Source: Burkholderiaceae bacterium
GTDB lineage: Bacteria; Pseudomonadota; Gammaproteobacteria; Burkholderiales; Burkholderiaceae_C
Direction: 5' to 3'
Length of the DNA: 64,000 nucleotides
NCBI GenBank assembly: GCA_017992055.1
Contig: JAGOPK010000004.1
Span: 176,165-240,164 of the forward strand
This document shows positions 10,167 through 19,113 of the stretch, one piece after another (position 1 is the stretch's first letter; each line of letters opens with the position of its first letter). Under the pieces are notes generated by a model that was given only the letters and a program-made list of their open reading frames with translations, had not been told where the DNA came from and searched no databases. The translations under genes and the position numbers were made by a program.

Positions 10167-11017
10167 GTGACAACCAGATCGATCCCCGTCTGCTGGCCGG
10201 CAACCGCCGCCGGCTGGCCGACTACCAGGCCAGCCACTTCCTGTGGCAGGTGGAAGGTGGCGTCGCGACCATCACGCTGAACCGGGCGGAGCGCAAGAAC
10301 CCACTCACCTTCGACAGCTATGCCGAGCTGCGCGACCTGTTCCACCAGCTCAGGTTGGCCGAGGACGTGCATGCCGTGGTGATCGTGGGCGCCGGCGGCA
10401 ACTTCTGCTCCGGCGGCGACGTGCACGAGATCATCGGGCCGCTGGTGCGGCTGAAGGCGCCCGATCTGCTGATGTTCACGCGCATGACCGGCGAGCTGGT
10501 GAAGAACATGCGCGCCTGCCCGCAGCCCATCGTCTCGGCGGTCGACGGCGTGTGCGCCGGCGCCGGCGCCATCGTCGCGATGGCCTCCGACCTGCGCCTG
10601 GGCACGGCGCGCAGCAAGACGGCCTTCCTCTTCAACCGCGTGGGCCTGGCCGGTTGCGACATGGGCGCCTGCGCCATCCTGCCGCGCCTGATCGGCCAGG
10701 GCCGCGCCAGCGAGCTGCTGTACAGCGGCCGTTCGCTGGGCGGGGAGGAGGGCGAGCGCTGGGGCTTCTTCAACCGGCTGTGCGCGCCCGAGTCGCTGCT
10801 GGCCGATGCGCAGGCGCTTGCCGCCCAGCTGACCGAGGGCCCGACCTTCGCCAACGGCATCACCAAGACCATGCTGCACCAGGAGTGGTCGATGACCATC
10901 GAGCAGGCCATCGAGGCCGAGGCCCAGGCGCAGGCGCTGTGCATGCTGACCGAGGACTTCACGCGCGCCTACAACGCCTTCGTGGCCAAGCAGAAGCCGC
11001 AGTTCCAGGGCAACTGA
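10163..11017 (+). CDS. Enoyl-CoA hydratase/isomerase family protein
   Basis: A 284-residue crotonase-fold protein. It shows [17 protein letters not shown], the first oxyanion-hole segment [14 protein letters not shown] and the second one [17 protein letters not shown], followed by [18 protein letters not shown]. The usual catalytic glutamates are not obvious in the second region (AGCDMGA where hydratases have a Glu), so the reaction may be another crotonase-type step such as hydration or ring hydrolysis of an alicyclic CoA ester. The start overlaps the marR stop. It acts in the cytoplasm with the neighbouring dehydrogenase. Confidence 0.9.
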   Translation: MSDNQIDPRLLAGNRRRLADYQASHFLWQVEGGVATITLNRAERKNPLTFDSYAELRDLFHQLRLAEDVHAVVIVGAGGNFCSGGDVHEIIGPLVRLKAPDLLMFTRMTGELVKNMRACPQPIVSAVDGVCAGAGAIVAMASDLRLGTARSKTAFLFNRVGLAGCDMGACAILPRLIGQGRASELLYSGRSLGGEEGERWGFFNRLCAPESLLADAQALAAQLTEGPTFANGITKTMLHQEWSMTIEQAIEAEAQAQALCMLTEDFTRAYNAFVAKQKPQFQGN

Positions 11018-11050
11018 CAGAACTGACAGAACCGACAGGGGCGATCCGAC

Positions 11051-12219
<1,169 letters not shown>

Positions 12220-12220
<1 letters not shown>

Positions 12221-12660
12221 TGGACGCGGCACCGGCGCCCGTCTACGCGCGGCCGCATCGCATCCGGTTCTCCGAATGCGATCCGGCCGGGATCGTCTTC
12301 TTCCCGCAGTACTTCGTGATGCTGAACGGGCTGGTCGAGGACTGGTTCGACGATGCGCTGGGCCTGGGCTACCGCGAGGTGGTGGCCGGCCGGCAGATCG
12401 GCCTGCCCAGCGTGCGGCTGGAGGCCGACTTCAAGGCCGTCAGCCGGTTCGGTGACGACGTATCGCTGCAGTTGCAGGTGGAGCGGCTGGGCCAGAAATC
12501 GCTGACCCTGCTGCACCGCTGCGTGTCGGCAGACGGCGGCGAACTGCGCATGGGCCTGCGCCAGACCCTGGTCACGACCTCGCTGCAAACCCATCGTGCC
12601 ATCGAAGTGCCGGCCGACATCCGCAGGGCGATCGACTGCTTTTCACAACAAGGATCCTGA
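12220..12660 (+). CDS. 4HBT-family acyl-CoA thioesterase
   Basis: A 146-residue hot-dog-fold protein beginning MDAAPAPVYARPHRIRFSE. The segment FSECDPAGIVFFPQYF carries Asp21 in the place of the catalytic Asp of 4-hydroxybenzoyl-CoA thioesterases. The reading frame is open far upstream, but the ATG overlapping the dehydrogenase stop is the natural start. Probable role: release of CoA from dead-end or final aryl/alicyclic thioesters of the operon. Confidence 0.88.
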
Positions 12661-12662
12661 TC

Positions 12663-13055
12663 GTGCAACTCCTCCAACCGCCCACCTGGCCGCGTCCCAA
12701 GGGTTACTCGAACGGCGTCGCCGTGCGCGGGCGCATGGTGTTCGTTGCCGGCATGATCGGCTGGGACGCCGAGGGGCGCTTCCCGAGCGACGACTTCGCC
12801 GACCAGGCCCGCCTGGCCCTGAGCAACATCGTCGCGGTGCTGAACGAGGCCGGTGCCAGGCCCGAACACATCGTGCGCATGACCTGGTACGTGACCGACA
12901 AGCGCGAGTACCTTGCCGCCGGCAAGGAGGTGGGCAGGGCATTCCGGGAAGTGATCGGCTCCTACAACGCCGCGATGACCGCGGTCGAGGTGAAGGCCCT
13001 GATCGAAGACAGGGCCAAGGTGGAGATCGAGGTCACCGCCGTCATTCCTGACTAG
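12663..13055 (+). CDS. RidA family protein (enamine/imine deaminase-like)
   Basis: A 130-residue protein from GTG 12663, two bases after the thioesterase stop. It has the RidA/YjgF pattern RPKGYSNGVAVRGRMVFVAG, QARLALSNIVAVLNEAGA and a C-terminal segment ending VKALIEDRAKVEIEVTAVI (the VE...A.VEIE strand). RidA proteins hydrolyse reactive enamines or imines to ketones and ammonia. If the operon degrades anthranilate, the ring-reduced product is an enamine, which gives this gene a sensible job. The stop lies 14 nt inside the convergent hydrolase gene. Confidence 0.9.
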   Translation: MQLLQPPTWPRPKGYSNGVAVRGRMVFVAGMIGWDAEGRFPSDDFADQARLALSNIVAVLNEAGARPEHIVRMTWYVTDKREYLAAGKEVGRAFREVIGSYNAAMTAVEVKALIEDRAKVEIEVTAVIPD

Positions 13056-14037
13056 ACGGGCTGGATCCGTCCGCCGCCTGGCGGTTGGCCGCCAGCAGCG
13101 CCAGCACCGCCTGCACGTACTCCAGCGGCTTCTCCTGGGGCAGGTTGTGCCCGGCGCCCGGCACCACGCGGTGCGTGCGCCGGCTGAAGCGGTCGGCCTG
13201 GGCCTCGGCCGGCGCGGGCGGGCGCACGCCGTCGTCCGCGCCGTCCAGCGTGATCGTGGGCACGGTGATCACCGGCTGGGCGGTCAGCCGGCGCTCGATC
13301 TCGGCATAGGCCGGGTCGCCGGGTACCAGGTTGAAACGGTGCCGGTACGAGTGGATCACCACCGGCACGAAGTCCTCGTTGTCGAACGCGCAGGCGCTGC
13401 GCTCGAACGTGGCGTCGTCAAAGCACCAGGTGGGCGACCACAGCGTCCACAGCAGGCGCGCCATGCCGCGCCGGTCTTGCGCCAGCCCGGCCCGCCCACG
13501 CTCGCAATGGAAGTAGTACTGGTACCACAGGCTGTGCTCGGCGGCTGGCGGCAGCGGCTCCAGCGCCCGCGCGTGATCGAACAGGTTGTAGCTGTTCAAA
13601 GACACCAGTCCGGTACAGCGCTCGGGCCACAGCGCGGCCACCACGCAGCAAGCGCGGCCGCCCCAGTCATAGCCCGCCAGCACGGCGCGTGGAATGAGCA
13701 ACGCATCCATCAGCGCCAGCAGGTCGGCCCCCAGCGCAGCCTGCTCGCCCGAGCGCGGCGTGTCGGCCCGCAGGAAGCGAGTGGGCCCGTAGCCGCGCAG
13801 ATAGGGCACGATCACCCGGCAACCTTGAGCGGCCAGCATCGGCGCCACCTCGGCATAGCTGTGGATGTCGTACGGAAAGCCGTGCATCAGCAGCACCGGC
13901 GGCCCGTCGGCCGGGCCGAGTTCGGCATAGGTGATGTGCAGCACGCCGGCTTGCACGGAGCGCAGATGGGGCAGCAGGGCCATGGCCGGATCATGCGCCA
14001 TGCCTGCGGGTTGCAGGCTCTGCTCGCTGTAGGCCAT
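13042..14037 (-). CDS. Alpha/beta hydrolase, epoxide hydrolase/haloalkane dehalogenase-like
   Basis: A 331-residue hydrolase, start taken at MAYSEQSLQPAG (14037); the frame is open to 14427 but that part only mirrors the next gene. An alternative start is Met13 (14001). Features: oxyanion motif HGFP (52-55), nucleophile elbow GYDWGG with Asp124 instead of Ser, an acid in LDGADDGVRPP, and the catalytic His in GAGHNLPQEKP. An Asp nucleophile places it with soluble epoxide hydrolases, haloalkane dehalogenases and fluoroacetate dehalogenases. It converges on ridA with a 14-nt overlap, so it is not part of the catabolic operon. Confidence 0.85.
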   Translation of the reverse strand: MAYSEQSLQPAGMAHDPAMALLPHLRSVQAGVLHITYAELGPADGPPVLLMHGFPYDIHSYAEVAPMLAAQGCRVIVPYLRGYGPTRFLRADTPRSGEQAALGADLLALMDALLIPRAVLAGYDWGGRACCVVAALWPERCTGLVSLNSYNLFDHARALEPLPPAAEHSLWYQYYFHCERGRAGLAQDRRGMARLLWTLWSPTWCFDDATFERSACAFDNEDFVPVVIHSYRHRFNLVPGDPAYAEIERRLTAQPVITVPTITLDGADDGVRPPAPAEAQADRFSRRTHRVVPGAGHNLPQEKPLEYVQAVLALLAANRQAADGSSPSSQE

Positions 14038-14059
14038 GGCCTGAAAGCTGCCAGACCTC

Positions 14060-14152
14060 TTGGCGTACGACAACGCCGGCCGGCCGCACTCAGCGCTCGG
14101 CCATCGCCGTCCAGCCTCTCGGCTTCTTGGCCGGCGCCTCAAGGCCAAGCGA
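14060..14152 (+). pseudogene. Transposase C-terminal remnant (IS481/IS3-like)
   Basis: In the short gap between the hydrolase and the export operon the plus strand reads LAYDNAGRPHSALGHRRPAS followed by RLLGRRL. The YN..RPHSALG..PASRL pattern is the conserved C-terminal tail of DDE transposases of the IS481/IS3 type. No start, catalytic DDE part or terminal repeats are nearby, so this is a scar of an old insertion. It marks the edge between the catabolic operon and the giant-protein island. Confidence 0.6.
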
Positions 14153-15010
14153 TCAAGGCTGGCTGTGGCGCGCGCCGGCCGCGGCCTTGCGCGGCGCTTC
14201 CAGCTCGGGAAAGTCGGCCAGGCAGCGCATGCCCGCTGGCAGGCGCTGGCCGGGATTGGGCAGCTCCAGCCGCACGCCGAAGCTGCCGCTGGCCGCATCC
14301 AGCACGCGGTCGACGGCCACCACGCGGGCGGTCTGACGGGTGGCGGCGGGCAACTCGGCCCGCACCTCCACCGCCTGGCCGGTGCGCACGCGGCTCCAGG
14401 CCGAGCTGGGCAGGATGACCTCGACATGCAGCACCGACAGGTCGGCCAGCTTCAGGATGGGCTTGGCGTTTTCGCCGCTGCCGGCCAGCTCGCCCGGATG
14501 CGCCAGGCGGTCGACCACCACGCCGGTCATCGGCGAGCGCAGGCTGCGCAGCCTGGCCTGCTCGACCTGGCGCTTGTGCTCCAGCTGGGCCAGGCGCCGG
14601 TTCTCGGCGGCCTCGGCCACCGCGGCCGCGGCCAGGCGGCGCTCGGCCAGGGCCGAGTCGCGGTCCTGCACCGAGACGAAGTTCTGCCCGGCCAGATCGG
14701 CCAGCCGGCTGGCGCGCTGGCCGGCATGCTCGACGCGGGCCTCGGCGCTCTGCTGCGCGCCGACCATCGCCGCGCGGTGGGCGGCCACCTCGGTGGCCGC
14801 GCGGTCCAGCGCATCGTCGAGCTCGACCAGCACCTGGCCGGGCTTGATCAGGTCGCCGCGGCGCACCAGCACGCGGCTGATGATGCCGGGCACGGCACTG
14901 CGGATCTCCACCGTCTGGCTGGGCTCGGTGACGCAGTCGAACTCGGCAGCCGGCGTGGCGGTGGCGGCAGCGGCCAGCGCCGCCAGGGCGGTCCATCGGC
15001 AGGGGCTCAT
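14153..15010 (-). CDS. HlyD-type periplasmic adaptor (membrane fusion) protein
   Basis: A 285-residue protein starting MSPCRWTALAALAAA at the ATG overlapping the SecA-like gene's stop (ATGA). Residues 1-22 look like a cleaved signal peptide ending PAAE. Then comes the biotinyl/lipoyl-like half SAVPGIISRVLVRRGDLIKP with GQVLVELDDAL, a helical hairpin (about 60-150) and the returning half RSPMTGVVVDRLAHPGELA, ending with a beta-barrel. It is shorter than usual RND adaptors. As last gene of the operon it would link the inner-membrane parts to an outer-membrane channel, which is not encoded in the window. Confidence 0.85.
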   Translation of the reverse strand: MSPCRWTALAALAAAATATPAAEFDCVTEPSQTVEIRSAVPGIISRVLVRRGDLIKPGQVLVELDDALDRAATEVAAHRAAMVGAQQSAEARVEHAGQRASRLADLAGQNFVSVQDRDSALAERRLAAAAVAEAAENRRLAQLEHKRQVEQARLRSLRSPMTGVVVDRLAHPGELAGSGENAKPILKLADLSVLHVEVILPSSAWSRVRTGQAVEVRAELPAATRQTARVVAVDRVLDAASGSFGVRLELPNPGQRLPAGMRCLADFPELEAPRKAAAGARHSQP

Positions 15011-16962
15011 GTTCCATCTCCTGGCAGGGCCAGCTGTTGGCGCAACAGGTCTTCGGCGGCCAGCGTCGCATCGCGCTCGGCGCGCTGGCGCGCCGAGGCG
15101 CGGTGCTGGGCCCACCCCAGCAGCAAGCGGGCCAGCGGCCGCGGAAACGGGCGACCCGGCTGGCCCGGGCGGGAGAGGCGCCGCAGCGCGGCCAGCAGCG
15201 CCGGCGGCCAGGCCGCGGTCAGCAGCTCGTCGTCCAGGCTGGCCAGCGCCAGCACCGAGCCGGGATCGCCCTGGCGGGCACAGCGGCCGAACAGCTGGCG
15301 GTCGATGCGCGTGGACTCGTGGAACTCGGTCAGCACCACCAGCAGGCCACCGGCGGCGCGCACCGTGGCATCGATGACGATGTCGGTGCCGCGCCCGGCC
15401 ATGTTGGTGGCCACGGTGATGCGGCCCGGCTGGCCGGCCTGGGCGATCAGCTCGGCCTCGGCCTGGTCCTGGCGCGCGTTCAGCACCCGCGCCGGCACGC
15501 CGGCCTGGGCCAGGTGCGCGGCCACGGTCTCGGAGGCCAGCACCGAGCGCGTGCCGATCAGCACCGCCCGCCCGCCGTGCGCGGCCTGTTGCGCGGCCTG
15601 CACCACGGCCTGCCAGCGCTGCTCGGCACTGGCGTAGAGCCGCGGCCCGTCCAGCCGGCGCTGCACCGGGCGGTGAGTGGGCACGCGCAGCACCTGCACG
15701 CCGTAGTGGCGGCGCAGCTCGCCAGCGGTCTCGGCCATGGTGCCACTCATGCCGGCCAGGCGCAGGTACTTGCGGAAGAACTGCGGATAGGTGATGCGCG
15801 CCAGCGTCTCGCGCGGCGCGCTGGGCGCCAGGCCCTCCTTGCGCTCGATGAACTGGTGCAGGCCGCGCTGCCAGCTGCGGTCGGCCAGGATGCGGCCGGT
15901 GAACTCGTCGACGATCTGCACCTTGCCGTCGCGCAGCACATAGGCCTGGTCGCGGCGGTACAGGTGCAGCGCCGCCAGCGCCTGGCGCAGCAGCTCCTCG
16001 GCCAGCGGCTGCGGTGGCGGGGTGGCCGGGTGCTGCCGGCTCCAGTCGCGCAGCGCCGCGCGGCCCAACGGCAGCAGGTCCACGCGCCGCTCCTGCAGCT
16101 GCAGCTCGAAGTGCTCGCCGGGCTGGAAATCGGTGGCCAGCGCCAGCAGGCTGTCCAGGTCCGGCGCGGCATCGCCGGCGCGCTCGCGCGCCAGGATCAG
16201 CGGCGTGCGCGCCTCGTCGATCAGGATGCTGTCGGCCTCGTCGACCAGGGCCACGAACAGGCCGCGGCCGGCAAAGGGCTCGTGCCGGCTGGCCTGGCGG
16301 TGGCGCAGGAAATCGAACACGCCGTCCTTGTTGACCAGGTACACCACGTCGGCCGCATAGGCCTCGCGGCGCGGCTGCGAGCCCGGCGCGCCATCGACCC
16401 AGGCCACACCCAGGCCGAACCAGCGGTACAGCGGCTGCAACAGCTGGGCATCGCGGCGGGCCAGGTAGTCGTTGACCGTGTACACGTCCACCGGCAGGCC
16501 GCTGCCGGCCAGCACGCAGGCGGCCAGGGCGGCGGTGAGCGTCTTGCCTTCGCCGGTGGCCATCTCCACCAGCCGGCCCTGCACCAGGGCGCGCGCACCC
16601 ATCAGCTGCACCGCATGCGGCCGCTGACCCAGGCTGCGCCAGGCGGCCTCGCTGGCCAGGGCCAGCGCCTCGTCCAGCGCCGCGCCCTGCGGCCCCTGCC
16701 GGCGCAGCCTCTGGCGCGCCAGGGCCACGCGCTGCTGCAGTGCGGCATCGTCCAGCGCCGCCAGGCCGGTGGCGCGCTGCTGCAGCCGCCTGGCCTGCAG
16801 CCGGCGCAATGGCCGGGCCAGGTCGGCCAGGCGCATCAGCAAGGGACCGGCCAGCTCGGCCAGCAGGCCATCCAGCGCGTTGGCGGGCGGCTGGGCCTCG
16901 CACTCCAGCCGGCGCGAGAAGCCCGCGGCAGGCAGCAGCTGGGAAACGGCCAGCCTAGACAT
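15007..16962 (-). CDS. Shortened SecA-like translocase ATPase
   Basis: A 651-residue SecA homologue. The motor is complete: Walker A MATGEGKT (134-141), DEADSILIDEARTPLI from 241, the SecA-specific VDEFTGRILADRSWQRGLHQ, LAGMSGTMAETA, ATNMAGRGTDIVID and the final motif ESTRIDRQLFGRCARQGDPG. It ends about 250 residues earlier than housekeeping SecA (about 900): the helical wing/scaffold region is cut short and the Cys-rich SecB/zinc tail is absent. It overlaps the M50-HlyD gene by 8 nt upstream and the HlyD gene by 4 nt downstream. I infer an accessory SecA for a dedicated cargo, most likely the giant protein. Confidence 0.9.
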   Translation of the reverse strand: MSRLAVSQLLPAAGFSRRLECEAQPPANALDGLLAELAGPLLMRLADLARPLRRLQARRLQQRATGLAALDDAALQQRVALARQRLRRQGPQGAALDEALALASEAAWRSLGQRPHAVQLMGARALVQGRLVEMATGEGKTLTAALAACVLAGSGLPVDVYTVNDYLARRDAQLLQPLYRWFGLGVAWVDGAPGSQPRREAYAADVVYLVNKDGVFDFLRHRQASRHEPFAGRGLFVALVDEADSILIDEARTPLILARERAGDAAPDLDSLLALATDFQPGEHFELQLQERRVDLLPLGRAALRDWSRQHPATPPPQPLAEELLRQALAALHLYRRDQAYVLRDGKVQIVDEFTGRILADRSWQRGLHQFIERKEGLAPSAPRETLARITYPQFFRKYLRLAGMSGTMAETAGELRRHYGVQVLRVPTHRPVQRRLDGPRLYASAEQRWQAVVQAAQQAAHGGRAVLIGTRSVLASETVAAHLAQAGVPARVLNARQDQAEAELIAQAGQPGRITVATNMAGRGTDIVIDATVRAAGGLLVVLTEFHESTRIDRQLFGRCARQGDPGSVLALASLDDELLTAAWPPALLAALRRLSRPGQPGRPFPRPLARLLLGWAQHRASARQRAERDATLAAEDLLRQQLALPGDGT

Positions 16963-19111
16963 CCAGGCGCGACAGCAACAGCTGCCGCAGCCGCCGCCAG
17001 GCCTGGACGGCCAGCGGTTCGGGCTGCAGCAGGAACTTCACATGCGCCCGCGTGCCCAGCCGGGCATCGGCCAGCGGGTGCTCCAGGGCCAGCTCGAGCT
17101 GGAAGACCCGGCGCAGCGTGCGACGGTGCTCGGCATCGGACGGATCGGTGGCATGCGGGCCGCCGCCGGCGACGGCCAGCGCGGCCGACGGCAGCTGGGC
17201 CTCGCCGCCCGGCACCTCCTGCGCGACGCGGGCCGACAGCCGCTCGCCGGCACGGTCGGCCAGCATCACCTGCAGGCCCTGCGTGCGCTGCCGCACCAGC
17301 TGGATGTCATCCTGCTCGATGACCACGCGCACCCGGTCCTGGCCCGGGCTGCGCACCAGGCCCAGCAGATCGCCCCGGGCCACCGGCGCCTCCACCAGAT
17401 CGTCGGCACGGTCGAGCTGGAACTCGCCGTCCAGGCAGGCCTGCACGGTCAGCGACTGCACCCGCTGCTCGGCACGCTCCAGGGCCTGCTGCGCCTGGGC
17501 CAGCGCGTCGCCGGTGATGGCGGCCTGCACGCGGTCCTGCTGCAGCTCGGACTGCCATTGCACCTGCAGCTGGCGCACGCGGGCCTGCTCGGCCAGCAGC
17601 TCGGTCTGCAGTTCGGGGCTGTGGATGCGCAGCAGCGGCTGGCCGGCCCGCACCGCCGTGCCCGGGCGCACCAGCAGGGCCTGCACCATGCCGGCCTCGG
17701 CGGCGCGGACCTCGGCGCAGGGCGGCACCCACAGCACGCCCTCGGCCTGCACGCGCGCCGGCGCCGGCCAGCCGCCCAGCAGCAGGGCCAGGCCGCACAG
17801 GCCCAGCGCCAGGCCCGCCAGCGCACGGCGGCGGCCATGGGCCAGCGACACATGGGTCAGCACGAACAGCAGGCCCTTGAGCACAGGCCAGAGCACTGCC
17901 GTGCCCAGCGTCACCAGGGCCAGCGCCACGCCGACGAAGAAGTACTCGGTGGCGATGAACAGCGCAATCGCCAGGCTGACGCCCAGGCGGTAGACCAGGG
18001 ACGCCGGCGCATAGGCGATGAACCAAGCTCGCTCACCTGGCGTGGCATGCGGCGCCTCGCTGCGCCGGTCGCCCAGCAGCACGCGGCGCAGGCCGTGCAG
18101 CCACCAGCCGTTGGCGCGGCTGGCCAGGTTGGGAATCTCGACCAGGTCCGACAGCATGTAGTAGCCGTCGAAGCGCAGCAGCGGATTGGCATTGAAGACC
18201 ACGGTGGAGATGCCGGCGATCAGCATCACGCTGTGCATCACCGCGCGCAGTGCGCCAGGCTCGACCAGCAGCCAGACGTACATCGCGGCGGCGGCCAGTG
18301 CCAGCTCGGCGGCCATGCCGGCGGCACCCACGCCGGCACGCGCCCAGCGCGAGCGCAGCGCATGCGCGCCCGAGGCGTCGACATAGGGCACCGGCGCCAG
18401 CACCAGGAACATCAGACCCATCTCGTGCACCGCCACGCCATGGGCCTTGGCCACCAGGCCATGGGCCAGCTCGTGCACCAGCTTGACCAGCGGGAACAGC
18501 AGCACCAGCAGCAGCAGGTTGGCCGGCGCCAGCAGGCGGTCGTGCAGGTTGTCGCCGAGCTCGGCGCCATGCTGCCAGGCCAGCCAGCCGGCCGGCGCCA
18601 CCCACAGCAGCCACAGCAGCAGGCCCCAGCCACCGAACAAGGGCCGCAGCCGCGGCGCCCAGCGGGCCAGGAAGGCGTCGCAGTTCCACAGCGGCAGGCG
18701 CAGCGACAAGGGACTGGCCAGGTTGCGCAGCCACAGCGGCTTGTGCTGGCGCTGCCGGCGCTGCACCAGCTGGGCCACGTCGCCGGCCTGATCGCTGCGC
18801 ACAAGATCGGCCGCATGCAGGCGGCCCAGCAGCTCCACCACCTCGGCCTGGCCCGGTGCCTGGTCGCCCAGTTCGGACACGCAGCGCTGCCACACCTGGT
18901 CCAGCGTGTGGCGGCCGTCCAGCCGGCTCAGCAGGTACCAGGCGGCGGGCGCCAGGCGGTGGTTCTTGGCCGTCACCGGATCGTGTACCACATACCAGGG
19001 CCGACCGCGAAAGCGCTGGCGCGAGGCCTGCAGATCGCCACGCAGCGCAAAGCGGATGCCGGCGACATGGAACCAGTCGTCGCTGAGGTAGGCCGGGGTG
19101 GACGGGCTCAT
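16955..19111 (-). CDS. M50-family membrane metalloprotease with PqqD/RRE-like N-terminus and HlyD-like C-terminus
   Basis: A 718-residue protein starting MSPSTPAYLSDDWFHVAG, 2 nt after the previous gene's stop. Residues about 50-110 look like a PqqD/RRE winged helix (LAPAAWYLLSRLDGRHTLDQ, then VVELLGRLHAADLV). Residues about 155-460 are polytopic, with the site-2-protease zinc motif HELAH (213-217) and the second motif NPLLRFDGYYMLSDL (309-323). Residues about 480-700 are a HlyD-like adaptor (VPPCAEVRAAEAGMVQALLV, then a coiled coil about 545-590). YydH/site-2-protease relatives of this build occur in peptide maturation and export loci. The protease could process or guide exported cargo; that is inference. 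Confidence 0.88.
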   Translation of the reverse strand: MSPSTPAYLSDDWFHVAGIRFALRGDLQASRQRFRGRPWYVVHDPVTAKNHRLAPAAWYLLSRLDGRHTLDQVWQRCVSELGDQAPGQAEVVELLGRLHAADLVRSDQAGDVAQLVQRRQRQHKPLWLRNLASPLSLRLPLWNCDAFLARWAPRLRPLFGGWGLLLWLLWVAPAGWLAWQHGAELGDNLHDRLLAPANLLLLVLLFPLVKLVHELAHGLVAKAHGVAVHEMGLMFLVLAPVPYVDASGAHALRSRWARAGVGAAGMAAELALAAAAMYVWLLVEPGALRAVMHSVMLIAGISTVVFNANPLLRFDGYYMLSDLVEIPNLASRANGWWLHGLRRVLLGDRRSEAPHATPGERAWFIAYAPASLVYRLGVSLAIALFIATEYFFVGVALALVTLGTAVLWPVLKGLLFVLTHVSLAHGRRRALAGLALGLCGLALLLGGWPAPARVQAEGVLWVPPCAEVRAAEAGMVQALLVRPGTAVRAGQPLLRIHSPELQTELLAEQARVRQLQVQWQSELQQDRVQAAITGDALAQAQQALERAEQRVQSLTVQACLDGEFQLDRADDLVEAPVARGDLLGLVRSPGQDRVRVVIEQDDIQLVRQRTQGLQVMLADRAGERLSARVAQEVPGGEAQLPSAALAVAGGGPHATDPSDAEHRRTLRRVFQLELALEHPLADARLGTRAHVKFLLQPEPLAVQAWRRLRQLLLSRLDV

Positions 19112-19113
19112 GG

